Source of the DNA: Burkholderia sp. LMG 13014
GTDB lineage: Bacteria > Pseudomonadota > Gammaproteobacteria > Burkholderiales > Burkholderiaceae
Assembly (NCBI RefSeq): GCF_905232215.1
Contig: NZ_CAJNKE010000018.1
Location: 1-38,690 of the forward strand
Direction of reading: 5' to 3'
DNA length: 38,690 nt
In this document: positions 32,129 to 38,690 of the stretch, one piece after another
How the letters are laid out: each line of letters opens with the position of its first letter
How positions within the stretch are numbered: the stretch's first letter is position 1
Notes under the pieces: model-generated
Seen by the model: the letters and a program-made list of their open reading frames with translations, nothing else
Database searches by the model: none
What the model was told of the DNA's origin: nothing
Made by a program: the position numbers and the translations under genes

Positions 32129-33123
32129 TGACGAATCTATCAAACAATCCGGCGACTTCTGTAACGGCAGGGCAGGTACGCAATGCGCTCTCCCGATCGA
32201 CTGCGACTGCCTCGGTTCCAGTTGCCGTCACCGCAGTCCTGCTCGTTCTCGTCGGAATCGTCGTGCCTCGGATGGGGGACTATGCGCTTGAAGTCGGGTT
32301 CAGGCTATTGCTGCTACTGACTATCGCCGAAGCATGGAATCTCATGTCCGGTTTCGGGGGAATGGTCTCGCTCGGCACAGCTGCATTCTTCGGTGCCGGT
32401 GCGTATTCGATGACTGGCCTCGTCAATCTGCTGGACATGCCACCGTGGCTGGCCGTACCCATGTCAGGGTTCACGGGAGCCGTTCTAAGCGTGGTCGTCA
32501 GCAGAGGTGTGTTCCGGCTTCGCGGTCTGTACTTCACTGTCGGCACCCTTGCACTTGCGGAAGCACTCCGTCTTTTCATGGTCAACTACAGCGGCTTCGG
32601 TGGTGCATCGGGGCTCGTGCTCGCTCTGGATCCGCCGGGGCTGCGCACGTTGTTCCTCATGGCTCTCGCCCTGGCCACCGTGACCATTGTATTGATGAGC
32701 ATCGCAACACGCTCGCGGTTCTCGGTGTTGTTACGCGCCGTGCGCGACGATGAGGACGCTGCATCGCAAATGGGCGTGCGGACGTTTCGGATCAAGCTCC
32801 TCGCCTTCTTGGTGTCGAGTGCGCTGACCAGTATCGCGGGTGCCCTTCAGGCCTTGAAGCTGGGGACAGTCGAACCCTATGGCACGTTCGGCATTCAATG
32901 GACGGTCAGCGCACTGTCCATCGTGATAATCGGGGGGCAGGGGAAACGTGCCGGGCCCTTTCTGGGGGCAATCTTCGTTGTCGCGCTAGGCGAGTTGCTC
33001 GCTGACTGGCCGGCGCTCCACCTCGCCATTACCGGCGCCATTCTCATTACAGTCATCCGGTTCGCTCCTCAGGGAATAGCGGGACTGCTCCAGAAAATCG
33101 CAAACCGGAAGGCAGCGTCATGA
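32128..33123 (+). CDS. Branched-chain-type ABC permease, LivM-like
   Basis: The 331-residue product has a polar N-terminal stretch of about 30 residues, then membrane helices. LLLLTIAEAWNLMSGFGGMV then SLGTAAFFGAGAYSM is diagnostic of LivM, as are RGLYFTVGTLALAEALRLFM and SIVIIGGQGKRAGPFLGAIF near the end. It forms the channel with the LivH-like protein. The start overlaps the livH-like stop by one base and the end overlaps the ATPase start as ATGA, so the three are one translational unit. Confidence 0.9.
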   Translation: MTNLSNNPATSVTAGQVRNALSRSTATASVPVAVTAVLLVLVGIVVPRMGDYALEVGFRLLLLLTIAEAWNLMSGFGGMVSLGTAAFFGAGAYSMTGLVNLLDMPPWLAVPMSGFTGAVLSVVVSRGVFRLRGLYFTVGTLALAEALRLFMVNYSGFGGASGLVLALDPPGLRTLFLMALALATVTIVLMSIATRSRFSVLLRAVRDDEDAASQMGVRTFRIKLLAFLVSSALTSIAGALQALKLGTVEPYGTFGIQWTVSALSIVIIGGQGKRAGPFLGAIFVVALGELLADWPALHLAITGAILITVIRFAPQGIAGLLQKIANRKAAS

Positions 33124-34667
33124 GCATCGAACATTCCACACCACTTCTTCATGCTACAGATCTCGTCAAGCGTTATGGCGGACTCGTTGCTACCGATTCC
33201 GTATCCATTTCTGTTTCGCACGGCGAAGTTCTCGGCATGGTCGGCCCGAACGGCGCCGGAAAGTCCACTCTCATCGGTTTGCTGGGCGGAGCCGTGAAGG
33301 CGGACGGCGGCTCTGTCTATTTGGACGGCGAGGACATAACCAGGTTCGGATCCGCCGAACGCGCGCGCTGCGGGATCGGTCGGACTTACCAGATTCCGCG
33401 TCCATTCATGGATATGAGCGTGCGCGAAAACCTGCTTGCGGCCCGGTTCAGCCTGCATCCTTTCTGCCCGAAGCGCGAAGCGCTCCTCGCTTGCGACAGG
33501 ATCCTCGAGCGTACCGGTCTGCTCGAATCGGCGAACCTGCCTGCGCGCCAACTGCCGCTGCTACGAAGAAAGCGCCTGGAGGTCGCAAGGGCTCTTGCCC
33601 TGGACCCGAAGATTCTCTTGCTGGACGAGGTAGGTGCAGGCCTTGTCGACAGTGAAGTGACTGAACTCATCGACCTCATTCATTCGCTTTCGGGCGAGAT
33701 TCAGGGCGTCATCATTATCGAACACGTCCTTCGCGTGGTCCGGGAGTGCTGCCAGCGCCTGATCGTTCTGAATTTCGGCCGCAAGTTTGCCGAGGGGCCG
33801 ACGAGGGAAGTCCTCTCAAGCGACGAGGTCGCTGCTGTCTACCTCGGCACGGCGCATCGCAGCCTCCCGGATACCCCGTCGTCAAAAGTGAAACATGAAC
33901 ACGTCGAGTCCGCCTCGACGGCGGTGCCGCGTGTCCGGGAAGGGGGCGCTTCGGCCCCGCTGCTAGAACTGAGCGATATCCACGCCGGATACGGTCAGGC
34001 CCGCGTGCTTAATGGGATCGATCTGACCGTCCACAGCGGAGACGTCATTGCGATCCTCGGTACGAATGGCGCAGGTAAGACGACCCTCGCAAATGTGCTT
34101 TCTGGAACGGTGCGTCCGACCGCAGGGGAAATCAAGGTCGACGGAAAGGTACTCGGCGCAAGCGCGCCCCATCGCTTCGCGGCGCTGGGCTTGGCCCAAT
34201 GTATGGAAGGCCGCCGGATCTTCAGTTCGCTGACAGTTGAGGAGAATCTCGTTCTCGCTGCACGTAACGCCCCGGCCAATGACGTTCAGGAGCGCCTTGA
34301 TCACGTATACAGCCTCTTCGCCGATCTGCGAGAGCGGCGCGGAAACGCGGGTACTTCGATGTCCGGCGGCCAGCAACAGATGCTCGCGATAGGCCGGGCC
34401 TTGATGGCCCGCCCCCGTCTCATCGTCTTTGACGAAATCAGCCTTGGGCTGGCTCCAGTAATGATGGACCGTCTATACCTCGCGCTGCGCGAGCTGAAGG
34501 CAGCGGGCATGACGATGTTGATCGTCGAACAGGACGTAGAACGCGCGCTCGATCTGGCGGACCACGTCCACGTGATGGAACACGGACGCTTTGCCCTCTC
34601 CGGCCCGATCGATTCCATCCGCAACGACCCACGCCTCCGACATCTCTATCTCGGGACGGCCGACTAG
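33120..34667 (+). CDS. Fused LivG-LivF ABC ATPase
   Basis: The 515-residue product joins two ATPase domains normally encoded by livG and livF. Domain 1 (about 8-245) has Walker A GPNGAGKST (42-50), Q-loop Gln91, Walker B ILLLDE (165-170) and the switch histidine in IIIEH. Its ABC signature is LPLLRRKRLE instead of LSGGQ. Domain 2 (about 280-515) has Walker A GTNGAGKTT (314-322), signature MSGGQ (414-418), Walker B LIVFDE (434-439) and Gln in place of the switch His, as in LivF. A 35-residue linker rich in Ser, Val and Glu joins them. The fusion fixes equal amounts of both ATPases. ATGA overlap with the LivM-like gene. Confidence 0.9.
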   Translation: MSIEHSTPLLHATDLVKRYGGLVATDSVSISVSHGEVLGMVGPNGAGKSTLIGLLGGAVKADGGSVYLDGEDITRFGSAERARCGIGRTYQIPRPFMDMSVRENLLAARFSLHPFCPKREALLACDRILERTGLLESANLPARQLPLLRRKRLEVARALALDPKILLLDEVGAGLVDSEVTELIDLIHSLSGEIQGVIIIEHVLRVVRECCQRLIVLNFGRKFAEGPTREVLSSDEVAAVYLGTAHRSLPDTPSSKVKHEHVESASTAVPRVREGGASAPLLELSDIHAGYGQARVLNGIDLTVHSGDVIAILGTNGAGKTTLANVLSGTVRPTAGEIKVDGKVLGASAPHRFAALGLAQCMEGRRIFSSLTVEENLVLAARNAPANDVQERLDHVYSLFADLRERRGNAGTSMSGGQQQMLAIGRALMARPRLIVFDEISLGLAPVMMDRLYLALRELKAAGMTMLIVEQDVERALDLADHVHVMEHGRFALSGPIDSIRNDPRLRHLYLGTAD

Positions 34668-34727
34668 TACAGACAAACGATAGAAACACCGCAGTGCAAC
34701 ATCACAAATAGAACTATCGGAGACAAC

Positions 34728-35855
34728 ATGAGGAGACACGCAATTACACTGGTGGCAGTGTCCGTCGCTGCTGCGAACGCACACGCACAAAGCTCGATCA
34801 CGATGTTCGGATTCCTGGATGCCGGGATTACTTACGTGAGCAACCAAGGGGGACATTCGAACACACTGCTCGACACGGGCGTCTGGGCACCGAGCCTGTT
34901 CGGCTTGAGAGGCGCCGAAGACCTCGGCGGTGGCACGAAAGCGATTTTCATGCTCGAAAGCCAGTTCGATATGGCCAACGGTTCGACGATACCTTCTGCG
35001 GGTGCTCTTTTCGCACGTCAGGCGTGGGTCGGCCTGTCGGACCCGAGGCTGGGCGACATCACGGCCGGCAATCAACACGACTTCATGTGGGAGTCGCTGC
35101 TGTTCGGAGGGTTTCACGACCAGAACGCCGGCTTTGACGGCTCGCTTCTCTATGGCGGCTTCTATAATTTCAGACAGGGTCCCTTTTCTGCACTCGGGAT
35201 TCCTAATAATGCTACGGGATCATCCGACTTCGATCGCGTGGCGGGATCGTCCCGCGTCTCGAACTCAGTCAAGTACAAATCACCCGATTTCTCAGGCTTC
35301 ACATTCGGGGCGCTTTACGGCTTTGGACAGGTCGCAGGAGATTTCTCGTCCAGCAATTCGGTCAGCTTCGGTGCCAACTACTCTCGCGGCCCGTTCGCTG
35401 TTGGGGCGGCCTATACGGAAGTCAAGTACCCCCAGATGAATAACGGCCACGACGGCATACGAAACTACGGTGTTGGCATGCACTACAACTTCGCAGGGAT
35501 TGTTCTCGCCAACGTGCTCTATACCAATACGAAGAACACGTTGACCGGCGCGCGTATTGACGTCGGACAGATTGGCGCGAACTGGTTTATTTCGAATGTC
35601 TGGACGCTCGGTGCGAACTACGAATACATGAAGGGCAACGAGACCTTGCTGAACAACAAGGCTCACCAGGTGACTGGCGCTCTGATGTACTGGTTCTCCA
35701 AACGCACCGCGGTCTACCTGGAAGGGGTGTATCAGCACGCCTCCGGTGACAACCCGGATACCGGAGCCTGGATCAACGGACTGTTTGGCCCGACAGCCGC
35801 TTCGTCCAGCCACTCACAAACCATTGGTCGCCTGGGGCTGACAACGGCGTTCTGA
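34728..35855 (+). CDS. Gram-negative trimeric porin (Burkholderia/Neisseria type)
   Basis: The 375-residue product carries a short signal peptide (cut near AHAQSS), then SSITMFGFLDAGITYVSNQG and LFGLRGAEDLGGGTKAIFML, ARQAWVGLS, alternating beta-strands, and a C-terminal ...RLGLTTAF ending in Phe, the recognition signal for outer-membrane insertion. This is the general porin family abundant in Burkholderia, and its place after the importer suggests an outer-membrane route for the same substrate. GGAGACAAC precedes the start, 60 bases after the ATPase gene, so it probably belongs to the same transcript. Loop residues that set selectivity cannot be judged by eye. Confidence 0.9.
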   Translation: MRRHAITLVAVSVAAANAHAQSSITMFGFLDAGITYVSNQGGHSNTLLDTGVWAPSLFGLRGAEDLGGGTKAIFMLESQFDMANGSTIPSAGALFARQAWVGLSDPRLGDITAGNQHDFMWESLLFGGFHDQNAGFDGSLLYGGFYNFRQGPFSALGIPNNATGSSDFDRVAGSSRVSNSVKYKSPDFSGFTFGALYGFGQVAGDFSSSNSVSFGANYSRGPFAVGAAYTEVKYPQMNNGHDGIRNYGVGMHYNFAGIVLANVLYTNTKNTLTGARIDVGQIGANWFISNVWTLGANYEYMKGNETLLNNKAHQVTGALMYWFSKRTAVYLEGVYQHASGDNPDTGAWINGLFGPTAASSSHSQTIGRLGLTTAF

Positions 35856-35897
35856 GGTTCTACAGCCTCGAACATCGCCGCTGCCGGCGCAGTCGGC

Positions 35898-35915
35898 TTC
35901 GCGGTTCGCCGCGAA
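35898..35915 (+). terminator. UUCG-tetraloop hairpin after the porin gene
   Basis: TTCGCGG (35898-35904) pairs fully with CCGCGAA (35909-35915) around the loop TTCG, an unusually stable RNA tetraloop. No T-run follows, so it more likely protects the upstream mRNA end or tunes expression of the PhlG-type gene 85 bases downstream than terminates fully. Confidence 0.45.
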
Positions 35916-36000
35916 CCGACATGCGTCGCACGTGAGTCACAGCTGTACCTGTAACGCAAGTTTCGGCATCGGTGCCGAACAACCTATCGTGGAGAGAGAG

Positions 36001-36687
36001 ATGAAACTCGAAGAAGTTGGTCAACTGCTGAATCCGGCCCCGCTGCGCATGGAGACGGGCTACGAACGACTGGAAAACGGCGTGCTCCACGTCGCTTGCC
36101 GTACCGATCTGCACAATTGCACCGGTGAGATGTTCGAGTGGTGGTTTCGGTCCCGCCCGGACACCCGCCACTATCGCTGGTGGCATCCGGTGGATCACGT
36201 GAGCAGCGCGTGGGCGGAGGGTACACCCGATACCCACGTGGGTTCGGTCCATCTCGTTGAGGAGTTTTTCACGGGACTGCCGGCACAGCGGCTGGCAATT
36301 CAGTTCAGGGATGCGACCGAGTTTTTCGAGGCAGATGCGTACGAGAAGGCGCGCAGCGATGGCCGCCTGAGCGCCGCGGTATGTGGTCGTATTGGCTTGG
36401 GCGAGAACCCTGAACGGACTGCTGGCGGCAAGGTTATCGGCGGGCGGCTGCTCCATATTGGCCGGGACGCCGAATGGGGCCTTGCGCTGCGCAGTCATTT
36501 CTACATTGGGCAGGACCTTCCGGCTCTTGGAAACAGCCCGTCGGAGATCGCTGAAATCTTCCCCGACGCTTTCGGACAGGCGTTGCTCATGCACTGCTAC
36601 AACGAATTCACGTTTCTCTCGCGGTTTCTTCCGTCGCTGTTCCTCGGCGACAACCGTGAAAGCCTCAAGATCCCGTTGCCTTGGTAG
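36001..36687 (+). CDS. PhlG-type C-C hydrolase, copy 2
   Basis: The 228-residue product is the second PhlG-family hydrolase of the window. It shares with copy 1 the blocks CRTDLHNCTGEMFEWWF, WWHPVDH (60-66) and HCYNEFTFLSRFLPSL with the zinc pair His198/Glu202, and both end in PLPW. The middles differ strongly: LGENPERTAGGKVIGGR here replaces a different loop in copy 1, so the enzymes likely take different acyl groups. GAGAGAGAG before 36001 fixes the start. It follows the porin gene in the same direction as the catabolic operon and has its GC-richer codon use, unlike copy 1. It would supply phloroglucinol from an acylphloroglucinol. Substrate inferred. Confidence 0.87.
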   Translation: MKLEEVGQLLNPAPLRMETGYERLENGVLHVACRTDLHNCTGEMFEWWFRSRPDTRHYRWWHPVDHVSSAWAEGTPDTHVGSVHLVEEFFTGLPAQRLAIQFRDATEFFEADAYEKARSDGRLSAAVCGRIGLGENPERTAGGKVIGGRLLHIGRDAEWGLALRSHFYIGQDLPALGNSPSEIAEIFPDAFGQALLMHCYNEFTFLSRFLPSLFLGDNRESLKIPLPW

Positions 36688-36717
36688 GCAAATAAAACCG
36701 AACGGGGAGACGCCCCA

Positions 36718-36957
36718 GTGTTCACTCGATCTGGTATCAAGGATGTAGCAAAGTCGAGCATGCGCTTTCTTCGTGAGTGGATCGTAGCCGGCATGAGACT
36801 GCGGGCTCAGGGAGACGTGCTGTACGTCCCTGAAGATGACACTCACAATCAAGCAGGAGGCGCGAACGAAGATGAGACCCGTAGTACCGGCGTGTCCCGC
36901 TCTCAAAGGGCGAGACCGCGCCAATATTCAGACGACGAACAGGATACGGAAATATGA
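36718..36957 (+). CDS. Possible 79-residue hypothetical protein
   Basis: A GTG at 36718 behind GGGGAGA opens MFTRSGIKDVAKSSMRFLRE, followed by a short helix and a long polar tail rich in Arg, Asp and Glu. I recognise no family. The frame ends over the start of the broken DUF6429 gene. It may be a short cargo gene or a remnant; codon use gives little support. Confidence 0.3.
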   Translation: MFTRSGIKDVAKSSMRFLREWIVAGMRLRAQGDVLYVPEDDTHNQAGGANEDETRSTGVSRSQRARPRQYSDDEQDTEI

Positions 36958-37170
36958 ACTGACAAATTGACCAAGCGGTTCAGCGAAACTGCGGGTCACT
37001 CGGCAAACCGTCTTGAATTGGGATGCACTCAACCGACCCGATGAACGCGGTCTCATTGGCGATTTCGTCAGCAAAACGAGATCGGTGATCCTCACCGACG
37101 ACGGTTTGCGCTAATCCGAACGTCTGTTCAAGCAGCACTGCGTCACCGCAGGCAGCAAAATCGATTCATG
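36954..37170 (+). pseudogene. Broken DUF6429-like small gene
   Basis: Reading from the ATG at 36954, MN is followed by a TGA, then QIDQAVQ, which matches the start of DUF6429 proteins. After a frame change LNWDALNRPDERGLIGDFVS, KTRSVILTDDGLR, a TAA at 37111-37113 and SERLFKQHC reproduce the rest of the family. The gene is dead through two in-frame stops, a frameshift and a probable small deletion. DUF6429 genes are often found on mobile regions. It marks the right end of the island. Confidence 0.6.
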
Positions 37171-37230
37171 AAACGAATTTGCAACTCACGACACTAAAAT
37201 GGCGTGTGCCCGTTCTTCGGACCTGACGCA

Positions 37231-37824
37231 ATGACCCTCGTCGATACCTATCTCGCCGGCCTGCGCGCCGCGCTGCCCGATACCGACAACGCGGCGCTTG
37301 CCGCCGCCACGGGCGCGACGCCCGCGCAGCTCGACGCGCTGCGCGCCGCGTATCCGCGGTGCCCGGCCAGCCTGATCGAACTGCTCGGCAAGCTCGACGG
37401 GACCTACCGGCGCGACTACGGCGGCACGACGGTCAAGGTGCTGGTGCTGGGCTCCGACGTCTACGAATACCCGTATTACCTGCTGTCGGCCGCCCAGATG
37501 CTCGAGAAAGGGGCGAAGTACCGCGACAGCATCGAGGAGATGTATGGAGACGACGCAAACGACGACGGCGAACTCGTCGATCCGCGCATCGACATCGCGC
37601 TGCCGTTGGGCCGGCGGCTGTGCTTCTCGCATTGCGTGAACAACGGCGGCACGTCGCAGCTCTACATCGATTTCGACCCGGCGCCGGGCGGCAAGGTCGG
37701 GCAGGTCGTGCGTTACCTGCACGATCCCGACAACTATGCGGTGATCGCCGACGACTTCGACGGCTACCTGCGAAAGCTGATCGACGGCGGTTATGCGTTT
37801 GTCATCGATTTCGACGAAGAATAG
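37231..37824 (+). CDS. SMI1/KNR4 (SUKH) family protein
   Basis: The 197-residue product starts MTLVDTYLAGLRAALPDTDN and contains ATPAQLDALRAAYPRCPASL then IELLGKLDGTY, the N-terminal SUKH signature in which an acidic protein recognises an ordered substrate edge. GGTSQLYIDFDPAPGGKVGQ and VRYLHDPDNYAVIADDFDGY then complete the fold. SUKH proteins commonly act as immunity proteins against polymorphic toxins, but no toxin gene is next to it, so a housekeeping or orphan immunity role is possible. The ATG at 37231 fits the family start; an upstream GTG at 37204 adds only 9 residues. The GC-rich codon bias shows return to the core. Confidence 0.85.
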   Translation: MTLVDTYLAGLRAALPDTDNAALAAATGATPAQLDALRAAYPRCPASLIELLGKLDGTYRRDYGGTTVKVLVLGSDVYEYPYYLLSAAQMLEKGAKYRDSIEEMYGDDANDDGELVDPRIDIALPLGRRLCFSHCVNNGGTSQLYIDFDPAPGGKVGQVVRYLHDPDNYAVIADDFDGYLRKLIDGGYAFVIDFDEE

Positions 37825-37861
37825 TGGCGGGGCGGTGGCTGCCGCTACAGGAGAGATTGAA

Positions 37862-38248
37862 ATGCGAATCTACGTGACGAGTATCTTCGTCGACGACCAG
37901 GACAAGGCGTTGACGTTCTATACCGACAAGCTCGGTTTCAAGCTGAAGAACAACGTGCCGGTAGGCGAGTACCGCTGGCTGACCGTGGTGTCGAAGGACC
38001 AGCCGGACGGCACCGAGCTGCTGCTCGAGCCGAGCCACCATCGCGCGGTCGGGCCTTACAAGCAGGCGCTGTACGAGGACGGCATTCCGGCGGCATCGTT
38101 CCAGGTCGACGATCTCGACGCGGAGATCGCGCGGCTCAAGGATCTCGATGTCCGCTTCACGCTGGAGCCGATGGACGCCGGGCCCGTGCGCGTCGCGGTC
38201 GTCGACGATACGTGCGGGAACCTGATTCAGCTGATGCAGATGAAGTGA
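37862..38248 (+). CDS. VOC-fold (glyoxalase-like) protein
   Basis: The 128-residue product opens MRIYVTSIFVDDQDKALTFY then TDKLGFKLKNN and continues with GEYRWLTVVSKDQPDGTELL, AASFQVDDLDAEIARLKDLD, and a C-terminal DDTCGNLIQLMQM. It has the two-module VOC pattern, related to glyoxalase/extradiol dioxygenase-like small proteins. AGGAGAG stands eight bases upstream of the start and the gene follows the SUKH gene by 37 bases, so they may share a transcript. Function unknown. Confidence 0.85.
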   Translation: MRIYVTSIFVDDQDKALTFYTDKLGFKLKNNVPVGEYRWLTVVSKDQPDGTELLLEPSHHRAVGPYKQALYEDGIPAASFQVDDLDAEIARLKDLDVRFTLEPMDAGPVRVAVVDDTCGNLIQLMQMK

Positions 38249-38273
38249 AGCAAGGCGCCGCCGCGCGGGGCAT

Positions 38274-38690
38274 TCAGTCGGTTGCGACCGGCGGCGCATC
38301 GTGCATCCAGCTGCGCTCCTGCGAGCGGCTCCGGATGCGCCACCCGCATTCGGTCCGCACCAGCAGGTCGCGATACCAGAGCCCGACGAAGCACACGCGG
38401 TCGACGCCCGTTTCATCGGCCGAGATCATCATCGCGTGGCCGGCCGTTCGCGCGGTCGCGGCGTCGCCGTCGACGACCAGCAGTGACGTCGAGATCGTGT
38501 GCTGCGTGCCGCGCATCGCCGACGTCACCTGTTCCAGATAGGCGGCAATCTCCGCACGGCTGCCGACCGGGCCGCCGAAGGCCGTGTAGTCGAGGGTCGC
38601 ATTGGTTGCGAAGAGGCGCTCGAATTCATGCCAGTCGTGGCGGTCGACGGCGTGGCAATAGCGGGTCAGCAGATCCTGGATCTCCATCCG
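38274..38690 (-). CDS. SnoaL-like (NTF2 fold) protein, 5' end probably outside window
   Basis: The minus-strand product reads MEIQDLLTRYCHAVDRHDWH, EFERLFATNATLDYTAFGGP and later VGLWYRDLLVRTECGWRIRS, a SnoaL_4/NTF2-like cone fold used by many small hydrolases, isomerases and polyketide-cyclase relatives. The family N-terminus normally runs several residues ahead of the Met at 38687, and the frame is open to the edge, so the true start may lie beyond 38690. The gene is convergent with the VOC gene. Function unknown. Confidence 0.8.
   Translation of the reverse strand, partial: RMEIQDLLTRYCHAVDRHDWHEFERLFATNATLDYTAFGGPVGSRAEIAAYLEQVTSAMRGTQHTISTSLLVVDGDAATARTAGHAMMISADETGVDRVCFVGLWYRDLLVRTECGWRIRSRSQERSWMHDAPPVATD

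Noticed and set aside
1-38690. tRNA genes, rRNA genes or CRISPR arrays
   Set aside because: No cloverleaf with a TTCGANTC-type arm, no rRNA segment and no regularly spaced repeats were found, including at the island borders.

Overview
The window looks like a chromosomal segment of a Burkholderia sensu lato species, probably of the cepacia complex. The flanks are very GC-rich, with heavy GCG/CGC codon use and long antisense open frames. Their content is typical of that group: a DUF4132 protein, a MocR regulator, a cyanide-insensitive cytochrome bd oxidase, and molybdopterin genes. From about 17.15 to 37.2 kb the base composition falls, codon use changes, and relics of at least five insertion-sequence families appear. 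This middle part reads as a mosaic island set between two core flanks.

Left flank (1-17.13 kb). In order: a partial DUF4132 gene (minus); a MocR-type regulator (plus); a minus-strand operon of an HMG-CoA-lyase-like enzyme, a class III CoA transferase and an MFS transporter, with a divergent LysR regulator; a molybdenum-cofactor cluster (fdhD-moeA-moaA-moaE-moaD, minus); the divergent cioAB oxidase operon; and a bestrophin-family channel.

Island, accessory part (17.15-25.1 kb). Contents: broken IS5, IS3, IS30, IS110 and IS21 transposases; a VOC protein; an SDR with a divergent MerR regulator over a compact dual promoter; a truncated cupin regulator; an H-NS-like protein; a DJ-1/PfpI protein; and a divergent TetR/PhlG-type hydrolase pair around a 43-bp palindrome with a one-base centre.

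Island, catabolic part (25.1-36.7 kb). An IclR regulator diverges from a tightly packed operon: metal-dependent cyclase/hydrolase, cupin, SDR, 3-hydroxyacyl-CoA-dehydrogenase-type enzyme, BKACE (DUF849) cleavage enzyme, a branched-chain-type ABC importer with fused ATPases, an outer-membrane porin, and a second PhlG-type hydrolase. The main inference is a complete route for acylphloroglucinols or phloroglucinol. PhlG would remove the acyl group, the SDR reduce phloroglucinol, the cyclase open dihydrophloroglucinol, the dehydrogenase form 3,5-dioxohexanoate (triacetate), and BKACE cleave it with acetyl-CoA. This matches the oxygen-independent phloroglucinol route known from anaerobes, here in a proteobacterium together with import genes and two PhlG enzymes. 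No oxygenase is seen in the island.

Right flank (37.2-38.69 kb). After a broken DUF6429 gene the GC-rich core returns with a SMI1/KNR4 protein, a VOC protein and a SnoaL-like protein that runs to the window edge. No rRNA, tRNA or CRISPR array was seen.
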